From: Pseudofrankia asymbiotica
GTDB lineage: Bacteria; Actinomycetota; Actinomycetes; Frankiales; Frankiaceae
Direction: 5' to 3'
NCBI RefSeq assembly: GCF_001983105.1
Contig: NZ_MOMC01000008.1
Coordinates: 59,366 to 79,863, forward strand
Length of the DNA stretch: 20,498 nucleotides
Part shown: piece after piece, positions 1-7,600 of the stretch
Layout: each line of letters opens with the position of its first letter
Position numbering within the stretch: position 1 is the stretch's first letter
Notes under the pieces: generated by a model
What the model was told of the DNA's origin: nothing
Databases searched by the model: none
What the model saw: only the letters and a program-made list of their open reading frames with translations
Program-made: the position numbers and the translations under genes

Positions 1-28
1 AGCTGTGCATGTCAGCCAGCGTAGCCGG

Positions 29-57
29 GCCCGGAGGCGCCTCGGGAGACTCCGGGC
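29..57. terminator. Hairpin upstream of the phosphatase gene
   Basis: The arms GCCCGGAG (29-36) and CTCCGGGC (50-57) are perfect reverse complements with a 13-nt loop. No T-run follows. It could end a transcript entering from the left, or simply be a chance palindrome in GC-rich DNA. Apart from this hairpin and a -10-like box, I see nothing in positions 1-158. Confidence 0.25.
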
Positions 58-103
58 AAGCGCGATCAACCACGCGAACCGTCCGGATGTCGGCCCTGGT
101 CGG

Positions 104-109
104 TAGCGT
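104..109 (+). promoter_or_regulatory. Possible -10 box for the phosphatase gene
   Basis: TAGCGT fits the actinobacterial TAnnnT -10 pattern and lies about 50 bp before the GTG start at 159. No convincing -35 box is visible at the expected distance, so this is a weak call. Confidence 0.3.
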
Positions 110-158
110 GAGCACGGCCGGGCGCGCCGTCCCGGCTGGCTGACGAGGGAGGCACCCG

Positions 159-944
159 GTGTCGACGGTGCTGCTGGTGCGCCACGGGCTCACCGCGCTG
201 ACCGGGAAGCTGCTGCTGGGCTGGACGCCCGGCGTCGGCCTGGACGAGCGGGGGCAGGCACAGGCGCGGGCGGTGGCGGCGCGGCTGGCGAGGGTGCCGC
301 TGGACGCGGTCGTGAGCAGCCCGCTGGACCGCTGCGCCGAGACCGCGGCGCACATCGCGGCCACCCGGCCCGAGGGTGTGCCGCCCCTGGAGGTCCAGCT
401 CGACGACCGGCTCGGCGAGTGCCACTACGGCGACTGGACCGGCCAGGAGCTCGCCACCCTGGCCAAGGACCCGCTGTGGAAGGTCGTGCAGGCACACCCG
501 AGCGCGGTGACGTTCCCCGGGCCGAAGGGGGAGGCGCTGCGTGACACCCAGGCCAGGGGAGTCGCGGCGGTGCGGGACTGGAACGCCCGGCTCGGCAAGG
601 ACGCGACCTGGGTCGCGTGCTCGCACGGCGACGTGATCCGCGCGATCGTCGCCGACGCGCTCGGCATGCACCTGGACATGTACCACCGGATCAACGTCGA
701 CCCGTGCTCGGTCACGGTGATCCGCTACGAGGAGCGCCGGCCGTTCGCGCTGCGCCTCAACGACCTCGGCGGCGCCGTCGACGACCTTCTGCCCAGGCCG
801 AAGGAGCAGGGGCAGCAGCCGGCCGGGGGCGCGAACGGCCAGGTGGCCGGCTCCCGGCCGGCCCAGGCCGGCCTGGCGGAGGACGACGGCGCGGCGAGCG
901 ACTCGGTCGTCGGCGGCGGAGCCGGCGTCACGCCAGCGATCTGA
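159..944 (+). CDS. Histidine phosphatase family protein (MSMEG_4193 type)
   Basis: The 261-residue product starts with the phosphohistidine motif of the branch-1 histidine phosphatase (phosphoglycerate-mutase-like) superfamily, LLVRHG, with Arg8-His9-Gly10. It also has SSPLDRCAETA near 53-63 (Arg58), the family acid near Glu87, and ACSHGD with the second catalytic His at 156. The family transfers phosphate through a His intermediate; the substrate of this subgroup is not known to me. The GTG start is fixed by GAGGGAGG at 145-152, seven bases upstream. The last 45 or so residues are Gly/Ala/Pro-rich and probably disordered. In many actinobacteria this gene is followed by a DUF3090 gene and then the SCO1664-family gene; here the DUF3090 gene is absent from that place. 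The fold assignment is firm, the cellular role is not. Confidence 0.9.
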   Translation: MSTVLLVRHGLTALTGKLLLGWTPGVGLDERGQAQARAVAARLARVPLDAVVSSPLDRCAETAAHIAATRPEGVPPLEVQLDDRLGECHYGDWTGQELATLAKDPLWKVVQAHPSAVTFPGPKGEALRDTQARGVAAVRDWNARLGKDATWVACSHGDVIRAIVADALGMHLDMYHRINVDPCSVTVIRYEERRPFALRLNDLGGAVDDLLPRPKEQGQQPAGGANGQVAGSRPAQAGLAEDDGAASDSVVGGGAGVTPAI

Positions 945-965
945 CGCGCGGCGGGCAGGGGAGGC

Positions 966-987
966 CCTCACCGCCCGGACGGTGAGG
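966..987. terminator. Hairpin after the phosphatase gene
   Basis: CCTCACCG (966-973) pairs perfectly with CGGTGAGG (980-987) across a 6-nt loop, 22 bases after the phosphatase stop. There is no T-run, as is common for terminators in very GC-rich actinobacteria. It may separate the phosphatase from the next gene. The rest of 945-1099 holds no gene that I can see. Confidence 0.4.
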
Positions 988-1099
988 AGCGGCCCGGAGG
1001 CGGCCAGACGGGGCGCGGCCCCGCCGGGCCCGCGGGTCCGGCGAACGGGCCGGAAGGATTCAGGCCCGGCCACACGAGCACAGCGAGACGGATGGCGAC

Positions 1100-2041
1100 G
1101 TGGTCCTGGTCACAGGCGGCAAGGTCGGGACGGCGGGGCGGGAGACTGGGACGGTGGACGCGGCAGCGGGCGGCCCTGGGCCCGTGACAGGTCGGTGCGA
1201 CGGTGACGAGGGCACCGGCGCCGGAGCCGCCGGTGCCCGGGCGGGCGCCCCGGCCAGCGGCGCGGACGTGCCCGCCGCGCGGGGCGAGCCCGCGGCACGG
1301 GCGCGGCTGGAGCCGAGCGACGCCGGGGGGCTTTCCGCCGACGCGGCGCTTGAGCTGCTGCGCACCGGCGAGATCGCCGTCGAGGGGCGCCTCGTAGAGG
1401 CGAGCAACGCCACCCTGTTCTGCGCGGTCAGCGGCGGCGACGCCCGGGCCCACTGCGTGTACAAGCCGGTGCGCGGCGAGCGGCCGCTGTGGGACTTCCC
1501 GGACGGCACGCTCGCGGCCCGCGAGTACGCGGCCTACGAGCTGTCCGAGCAGCTCGGCGACGGGCTGGTCCCGCCGACCGTGCTGCGCGACGGCCCGTTC
1601 GGCGTCGGGATGGCGCAGCTGTGGATCGACGTCGACGAGACCGTCGACATGGTCGGCCTGGTGCGCGCCGGTGACTGGCGGCTGCGCCGCGTGGCCCTGT
1701 TCGACGCCGTCATCAACAACGCCGACCGCAAGGGCGGCCACCTGCTGCCCGCGCCGTCCGGCCGGGTCTACGCGATCGACCACGGCGTGACGTTCCACGG
1801 CGACGACAAGCTGCGCACCGTGCTGTGGAACTGGCGCGGCAAGCGGTTCGACGCCGCGGAGCGGGCCCTGCTCGACGGCCTGGGCGCCGCGCTCGACGGC
1901 CCGCTGGGCGAGAAGCTCGACGACCTGCTCACCCAGTCCGAGATCGCGGCCCTCGCGGCCCGCGTCGACCGGCTGCGCGACCAGGGCCGTTTCCCGCAGC
2001 CTTCCGACGACTGGCCCGCCATCCCCTGGCCACCGTTCTGA
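1100..2041 (+). CDS. SCO1664-family kinase-like protein
   Basis: A 313-residue frame whose conserved part begins near residue 70. It matches the actinobacterial SCO1664 family, which has a remote PI3/PI4-kinase-like fold. Visible marks are VYKPVRGERPLWDFP (120-134, likely nucleotide-binding Lys122), FDAVINNADRKGGHLL (201-216, catalytic-loop type Asn/Asp) and YAIDHGVTF (224-232, Asp227 as the metal-binding equivalent). The biochemical activity is not established to my knowledge. The first 65 or so residues are Gly/Ala-rich and unlike the family. GTG at 1154, nine bases after GGGAG, or a later codon may be the true start, which would shorten the protein by 18 or more residues. The reading frame ends inside the arm of a perfect terminator hairpin. 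Confidence 0.85.
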   Translation: MVLVTGGKVGTAGRETGTVDAAAGGPGPVTGRCDGDEGTGAGAAGARAGAPASGADVPAARGEPAARARLEPSDAGGLSADAALELLRTGEIAVEGRLVEASNATLFCAVSGGDARAHCVYKPVRGERPLWDFPDGTLAAREYAAYELSEQLGDGLVPPTVLRDGPFGVGMAQLWIDVDETVDMVGLVRAGDWRLRRVALFDAVINNADRKGGHLLPAPSGRVYAIDHGVTFHGDDKLRTVLWNWRGKRFDAAERALLDGLGAALDGPLGEKLDDLLTQSEIAALAARVDRLRDQGRFPQPSDDWPAIPWPPF

Positions 2042-2060
2042 CCCCGCCGGGTCAGAACGG
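2033..2060. terminator. Perfect bidirectional terminator hairpin
   Basis: CCGTTCTGACCC (2033-2044) and GGGTCAGAACGG (2049-2060) are perfect reverse complements around the 4-nt loop CGCC. The left arm contains the TGA of the SCO1664-family gene (2039-2041). The right arm contains, on the other strand, the TGA of the regulator remnant (2052-2054), so both frames end in Pro-Phe-stop. This is the strongest intrinsic-terminator candidate in the window, between convergent reading frames. Confidence 0.75.
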
Positions 2061-2217
2061 GCCGTACCCGGCGTCGCGCGAGATCGCCTCGCCCCGGCCG
2101 GAGACCCCGAGCTTCGCGTAGATCGCGGAGACGGCGATGCGGACCGTCTTCTCGGAGACGAACAGCTCGCCCGCGATGTCGTCGACGACCACCACCCGGA
2201 TCGGCGCCGGGCCGTCG
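2052..2217 (-). pseudogene. Response regulator remnant (NarL/LuxR type), receiver deleted
   Basis: Reading the minus strand, the frame gives PIRVVVVDD, the start of a CheY-like receiver domain. It then jumps directly to IAGELFVSEKTVR and AIYAKLGVSGR, which are helices 2-4 of a LuxR/GerE HTH, and ends in RDAGYGPF. A normal NarL-type regulator is about 210-220 residues. Here nearly the whole receiver and linker (roughly 150-170 residues) are missing, with the joint near 2177/2178. No ATG or Shine-Dalgarno sequence precedes it. The HTH also carries RIAVS where the family normally has RNHVS. It lies just downstream of a kinase fragment in the usual kinase-regulator order. I read it as a decayed gene. 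A tiny expressed HTH peptide is possible but unlikely. Confidence 0.8.
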
Positions 2218-2223
2218 GTGCCC

Positions 2224-2406
2224 TCAGGTCCCGCTCCGCACCGGCAGCCGCGCCCGCACGGCGGTGCCGCCGCTCGGGGGGCAGGCGATCTCGACGTGGC
2301 CACCGAGCTCGGCCGCGCGCTCGCGAAGGCTGACGAGGCCGACGCCCGCCTGCCGCTCCGGGGCGATCCCGACATCGTCGTCGGCCACCTCGACGAGCTG
2401 GGCCCC
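2224..2406 (-). pseudogene. Sensor histidine kinase C-terminal fragment
   Basis: In the minus frame ending with TGA at 2224-2226, about 60 residues match the end of the HATPase_c domain of a NarL-type sensor kinase. VADDDVGI corresponds to the DxGxG (G1) box, GVGLVSLRERAAELGG to the G2 box, and GGTAVRARLPV to the closing strand. The N box, the dimerisation/His domain and any sensor region are missing: homology stops near 2400, and the next codons run back into the HAD gene's stop at 2449-2451. With the regulator fragment immediately downstream, this is the surviving tail of a two-component operon. No start codon or ribosome site is seen. Confidence 0.8.
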
Positions 2407-2448
2407 GAAGGATCCCGGGACGCGCGGTGGGGGCGCCGGGGCGCCCGG

Positions 2449-3336
2449 CTAGGGAGCGGTGGCCTGGGGCGCGGTCGCCGTGAGGGCGCGCAGGAAGTCG
2501 AGGGTGACGTCGTGCAGGCTCGGGACGGTCCGGAGGCGGGCCGCGAGCTCGGCGATGTCCTCCGCCGCGGGCCGGTGCCCGCCGGCGGGCACCGGCGCCG
2601 CCCGCGCGCCGGCGGGGAGCTTCGCCCCGGCCGCGGCCCGGGCCGCGTCGGTGGCCAGCGCGGCGTCGGTCGTGGCCGCCACCTCGGCGAGGCTCGGCAG
2701 GCCGGGCACCGAGGGGACGAGGACGGTGCGGCAGCCGGCGCGCAGGCCGGCCAGGGCCCCGGTCGTCGAGTCCTCGAGCACGGCGCAGCGGGCCGGGTCG
2801 ACGGCGAGGGCCGCCGCGGCGACCAGGTAGGGGTCGGGGAACGGCTTGCGCCGGGCCACCTCGTCGCCCGCGACGGTCACGGTGAACAGGTCGCGGCCGA
2901 GGATGTCGAGTACCGGGTCCATCAGCGAGCGGAACGACGACGACACCAGCGCGGTGGGCATGCCGGCGGCGCGCAGCGCCGTCAGCAGCTCCGGGGCGCC
3001 CGGCCGCCGCACGACCAGCCCGGGGGTCCTGAACAGCTCGACGGCGCGGTCCACGAGGAAGCGCGCGGCATGCGCCGGGTCCCCGTCGACGCCCAGCATC
3101 GAGAGCATGAGCGGCACGGCGGTGTCGACGCCGTGCCCGAGCATCGCGTGCTTCATCCGCGGGGTGAACGGGCGGCCGTAGCTCGCCGCCAGCTCCTCCT
3201 CGGCGATCGTCCACAGGTGCTCGGTGTCGACCAGCAGCCCGTCCATGTCCAGCAGGACGGCGGCCGGCGCCGCGTCCCCCGCGGAGCCGGCGGGACCGGC
3301 GGCGGCCAGGGGGCCGGGCAGCTCGGGGACGCCCAT
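2449..3336 (-). CDS. HAD superfamily phosphatase (subfamily IA)
   Basis: This 295-residue protein has all four haloacid-dehalogenase motifs. VLLDMDGLLVDTE (27-39) carries nucleophile Asp30 and acid/base Asp32, VSSS (131-134) is motif II, KPFPDPY has Lys164, and LEDSTTG has Asp189 as the Mg ligand. The helical cap between motifs I and II marks the beta-phosphoglucomutase-like/sugar-phosphatase group; the substrate cannot be read from sequence. An Ala-rich stretch near 220-258 looks like a low-complexity insertion. The start is uncertain: ATG at 3336 is used here, while the in-frame GTG at 3351 adds five residues. Neither has a good Shine-Dalgarno. The frame stays open far upstream, but that part is not HAD-like. 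HAD genes often lie near PAC2 genes in actinobacteria. Confidence 0.85.
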   Translation of the reverse strand: MGVPELPGPLAAAGPAGSAGDAAPAAVLLDMDGLLVDTEHLWTIAEEELAASYGRPFTPRMKHAMLGHGVDTAVPLMLSMLGVDGDPAHAARFLVDRAVELFRTPGLVVRRPGAPELLTALRAAGMPTALVSSSFRSLMDPVLDILGRDLFTVTVAGDEVARRKPFPDPYLVAAAALAVDPARCAVLEDSTTGALAGLRAGCRTVLVPSVPGLPSLAEVAATTDAALATDAARAAAGAKLPAGARAAPVPAGGHRPAAEDIAELAARLRTVPSLHDVTLDFLRALTATAPQATAP

Positions 3337-3383
3337 GGCGGCGGCGGTCACAGGGCGGGGAGGAGGTCGGTTCGCACGCCGGA

Positions 3384-3389
3384 AGCCTA
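3384..3389 (-). promoter_or_regulatory. Possible -10 box for the HAD gene
   Basis: On the minus strand, TAGGCT matches TAnnnT and lies about 33-48 bp before the two candidate HAD starts. No clear -35 is visible. It lies in the 382-bp region between the divergent HAD and PAC2 genes (3352-3733), where I see no coding sequence. Confidence 0.3.
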
Positions 3390-3665
3390 CCGGCGGCCCG
3401 GCGCCGAGACCGGTGCCCGGTCGGGCGGCCGACGCGGTCCGCGCCCTCGGGGACCGGGCGAATCGGCCCGCGGGTACGGACAAATCGGGCTTCCCGGCGG
3501 GCGTGCCGGGGACGAGCCGGTCGAAGCCGCCAGTCGGTGCGGCGCCCACCCAGCCGGCACGGCAGACTTGACCGGGCGCACCCCGGAGTGCCAGTCCGCC
3601 CGGTCGGTCGAACCGGCCGGGTGGCCAGGTACACCGATGCGGGGCGATATGGGGCGCTCGACGGG

Positions 3666-3699
3666 CGGTACCACCGAGAGGACGTACGGTGGCACCGTA
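3666..3699. promoter_or_regulatory. Palindromic operator candidate before the PAC2 gene
   Basis: TACGGTGGCACCGTA (3685-3699) is a perfect 7+1+7 palindrome. Its first six bases, TACGGT, also fit the TAnnnT -10 pattern at a sensible distance (about 43 bp) from the PAC2 start. A larger, one-mismatch inverted repeat joins CGGTACCACCG (3666-3676) to CGGTGGCACCG (3687-3697). A repressor bound here would cover the promoter, or the transcript could fold. The function is inferred only. Confidence 0.4.
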
Positions 3700-3733
3700 A
3701 CGGCAGCCGCCGGCGGGCGGCGGGAGGTGGTAG

Positions 3734-4576
3734 GTGATCGAGTTCTCCGGTGTCGGACAGCTCCGGTCGCCGGTCGTCGTCGCCGCCTTTGAGGGGTGGA
3801 ACGACGCGGCCGACGCGAGCTCCGCGGCGGTGGAGCACCTGGAGACGGCGTTCGGTGCCAGGGTCATCGGCGCCATCGACCCGGACGACTACTACGACTT
3901 CCAGGTCAACCGGCCGACGGTCAGCGGCGTCGACGGCGAGGCTCGCAAGATCTCCTGGCCGACCACCCGGCTGTCGGTCGCCCGCCCCCCGAAGTCCGAC
4001 ACCGACCTGGTGCTCATCCGCGGGCTCGAGCCCAACATGCGCTGGCGCGGCTTCACCGAGGAGCTGATCGAGGCCGTGCACGCCCTGGGCAGCGACATGG
4101 TCGTCACGCTGGGCGCGCTGCTCGCCGACTCGCCGCACACCCGGCCGGTGCCGATCAGCGGCACCGCCGGCGACCCGGCGACCGCGGCCCGCCTCGGCCT
4201 GGAGTCGTCCCGCTACGAGGGGCCGACGGGCATCGTCGGGGTCTTCTCCGACGCCTGCGCGCGGGCGGAGCTCGCGAGCGTGTCGTTCTGGGCCGCCGTG
4301 CCGCACTACGTCGCCAATCCGCCGTGCCCGAAGGCCACGCTCGCGCTGCTGCGCCGGGTCGAGGACCTGCTCGACCTGGAGATCCCGCTCGCCGACCTGC
4401 CGGAGCGGGCCCGTGCCTGGGAGCGCCAGGTCGACGAGCTGGCCGCCGGGGACACCGAGGTCGCCGAGTACGTCCGCTCCCTGGAGTCCCGCGAGCCGGA
4501 GACCGCGCTGCCCGAGGCCTCCGGCGACGCGATCGCCCGCGAGTTCGAGCGCTACCTGCGCCGCCGGGGCCAGTGA
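3734..4576 (+). CDS. PAC2 family protein
   Basis: This 280-residue protein belongs to the PAC2 (proteasome assembly chaperone 2-like) family, comparable in length to M. tuberculosis Rv2125. Signs are VVVAAFEGWNDAADASS near 14-30, LIRGLEPNMRW near 94-104, MVVTLGALLADSPHTRPVPI near 121-140 and GPTGIVGVF near 163-171. The C-terminal part is helical and charged (ERARAWERQVDEL). The GTG start is set by GGGAGG at 3722-3727, six bases upstream. In bacteria the family's role is unproven. A link with the nearby proteasome locus is suggested by name and neighbourhood, not shown. Downstream, the TIR-NACHT gene begins within 30-130 bp on the same strand, so read-through is possible. Confidence 0.9.
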   Translation: MIEFSGVGQLRSPVVVAAFEGWNDAADASSAAVEHLETAFGARVIGAIDPDDYYDFQVNRPTVSGVDGEARKISWPTTRLSVARPPKSDTDLVLIRGLEPNMRWRGFTEELIEAVHALGSDMVVTLGALLADSPHTRPVPISGTAGDPATAARLGLESSRYEGPTGIVGVFSDACARAELASVSFWAAVPHYVANPPCPKATLALLRRVEDLLDLEIPLADLPERARAWERQVDELAAGDTEVAEYVRSLESREPETALPEASGDAIAREFERYLRRRGQ

Positions 4577-4603
4577 CGCGGGGTAGGAGGAGACACCCGA
4601 ACA

Positions 4604-7600
4604 GTGGGTGACGCGACGTCGCGGCGCGGACGCGGCGGCACCCGATGTCGGGGCGTGCGGGGTCGTTCACGATCATCTCGGCGACGGTGTGATGATATTG
4701 GGGTGAGGCCGGGGGAGTCACCTTACTGGGACTTCTTCGTCACCTACGCGGCGAGCGACGTGATCTGGGCGGAATGGATCGCCTGGCAGCTCGAAGACGC
4801 CGGCTACCGCGTGCTGCTCGAGGCCTGGGACGGGGTCCCAGGCACCTACCAGGCCGCCGTGGCGGACCAGGGCATCGCGTACGCGGCCCGGGTCATCGCG
4901 CTCGTCTCGCCCGCCTACCTGCGGCCCGGCCCGCACCACCAGGCCCGGAGCGCGGCGCTCTCACGGGATAAGAACGGGCCGGGGAGCACGCTGCTACCGG
5001 TCCAGGTCGAGCCCTGCGACCCCGTCGGACTGCTCCGCGAGATCCACCCCATCAGGCTGTTCGGCTATGACGACGCCACGACGCGGGCGCGCCTGCTGGG
5101 TCTGACGGCCGCCGCGGTGTCGGGCCGCGCGAAGCCGTCCGTGGCGCCGCCGCTGCCGGGCGCGCATCCGCCTGTCGGGCACCGCGCGGCCGCGCCGCCC
5201 ACCCTCCCGGCGGCGGGCGGCCCGGAGCCCGGCCTCGCGGCGGACCGGCTCGGCTCGATCTGCGCCGACCTGGCCGTGGACCTGCGACGGCAGGCGCGGG
5301 AGGAGGGGCGGCGTCGGGGCGACAACGCCCTGCGATCCGCGCCCGTGCGGTGGCGGCCGGCCGACGAGGCCATCTTCGAGGACTGGCCGCTCCTGGTCAG
5401 GCGGGCGCTGGACCGCGTGTCCGGCGTGCGGGCACCGACGCCGGACACCTGGGCCGCCGGGCCGGGCCAACTCGCCCGCGGGCCGGATCTGCGCGCCGCC
5501 CTGCGCCAGGTGCCCACCCGCCGGCTGGTCGTGCTCGGCTCCGCCGGCTCCGGGAAGTCGACGCTGCTCTACCAGCTGCGGGCGGACCTGCTGGACGCGC
5601 TCGACCCCGGCCGGGGCGACGCGGTGCCCGTACTGATCCACATATCGTCGTGGACGCCTCGGCCCGGCGAGCCGACCTTCCGGTCCTGGCTGGTGGAGAT
5701 GATCGGCGGGCTCCCGGCGCTGCGCCGCCTCGGCCGCGCCGCCGCCCGCGAGGCCGCCGGTGACCTGCTCGACGAGCATCGCCTCCTGCTGCTGCTCGAC
5801 GGGCTCGACGAGATCTCGCCGCGGTACCGCGGCCCGGCGATCGACGAGATCAGCAGGCAGCTCGACCGGGGCCAGGAGTTCGTCCTGACCTGCCGCACCC
5901 GGGAGTACCGGGACGCGGTGAGCCCCCGGGAGGGAGCCGAGACGAACCTGGCCGGCTCGGCGGGCATCGAACTGTGCCCGCTGGACTCGGGCGTGGTCGA
6001 GAACTACCTGCGCGACGTGCGCCCGGGCCAGCGGACGTTGGACAGCTGGGAGCCCGTCCTGCGCACGCTGGCCGGCGCGCCGTCGCACCCGGTGGCGCTC
6101 GCGCTGACGAACCCGCTCGCGCTCGCCCTCGCCATCCAGGTGTATATGCGCCCAGCCGGGGCGGGACGCCGCGGCGACCCCGCCGAGCTGCTCACCCGGG
6201 GCTTCGCCGACCCGGACAGTGTGCGCCGGCATCTCCTCGGCGCGCTGATCGCGGCCGAGTACCCGCCGGGCCGGCGCGGCTGGACCCAGGAGCGGGCCCA
6301 GCGCTGGTTCAGCTTCCTCGCGCACCATCTGGAAGGGGAGGGCGGCGGCCCGGACCTCGCCTGGTGGCGGCTCGCCGCGCACGTGCCCGGCCCGATGCGC
6401 CACCGGCTGCTGCTCGTGGCGGGCACGGCGGTGTGGGTCCCGCTCGCGGCGGCCGCGCTGGCGACGGGGGCGGCCGGCTCGGCGGCCCGGCGCCTGTTCG
6501 ACATGTCGCCCTGGCAGGGTGTCGGCCTCGCGCTGGCCGTGTCCCTGTGCTGGTGCGTGGGCACCTGCTGGCTCGTCTTCTGCGCCCCGCCGCACGGCGG
6601 CGGGCTGCGGTACTGGGGACGGCGCGCACCCGCGTCCCGGGTCCGCTGGTCGCGGGTGCCCCGAGCGCCGGACGGCACGCGGCGGCGCACCAGGGCGCTG
6701 CCGGTGGGCCTGGTCACGTTCGCCGTCACCACGTCGGCCCTGTCGGCGGTGGTCGACGCCGGCCCCGCGCGCCTCAGCACCCCCCTGATCCTCGCCTTCT
6801 GGTTCGCCACGGGACCGGCGGCGGCGTTGGCCGTGGCGCTGCTGTCGCGGTTCACCACGGACAGGATGGCCGCCGGGGCGCCGGCCGGCCCCGCGCAGAC
6901 CAGGTCCGGCGACCGGCGGCGGTTCGTGCTTCTCGCCGTCCTGCTCGGCGGCGCGGCGGGCCTCTGCCTGTTCGCCGCGGTCGGCCTGCTGTTCGCCCTG
7001 CCGGCGCGGGTGGCGCCCCGGCTCGCCGTCGGGGCCGGGCTCGTCGTCGGCCTCGGGTATGGCGTGCCCTACGGGCTGGCCCGCGCCGCGACGCTCACGG
7101 CCTGGCCGGCGTACACCGTCACCCGGGTGTGGCTGGCCTGGCGGGGCGATCTGCCCTGGCGTCTGGGCGCTTTCCTCGACGACGCCCGTGACCGGCGGCA
7201 GATCCTGCGCCGGGTCGGCGCCGTCCATCAGTTCCGGCACATCGAGTTGCAGCGGCACCTTGGCGGCGATGCCCCCGACCCCCTGGCGGACCGGCTGGCC
7301 GAGCAGAGCGCGGTGCACGTGGGCGCCCTCGCGGTGGCCGGCCCCGTGATCCCGCTGCGGTGGCGGGCCGCCGCGCCCGAGCTCGCGCCGCCGTGGCCGC
7401 TGCTGCGGGACGTCGCCGGCGGCTGGCCCGGCGGATCGCCGGCGGCCTGGGCGGCCGGACCGGACGGGCTCGCCGGCACCGGCACTCGGCTCGCCCCGTC
7501 GTTCGCGCGCGTCCCGACCCGCCGGCTGGTCGTCCTCGGCCCGGAAGGCTCAGGGCGGACCACGTTGCTCGCCACGCTGGCCCGCGACCTGCTCGCCGTC

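Noticed and set aside
3352..3876. N-terminal extension of the HAD protein (frame open to 3876)
   Set aside because: The upstream part is Pro/Arg-rich, unlike any HAD N terminus, and overlaps the PAC2 gene start on the other strand.
968..4306. A 1112-codon open frame on the minus strand
   Set aside because: It lies antisense to the SCO1664-family and PAC2 genes and in another frame over the HAD gene. It is Arg/Pro/Gly-rich with no domain; such frames are common in GC-rich DNA.
4994..7318. A 774-codon minus-strand frame and similar frames within the TIR-NACHT gene
   Set aside because: The forward frame has clear TIR and NACHT motifs; the antisense product is low-complexity Arg/Pro/Gly/Gln without recognisable domains.
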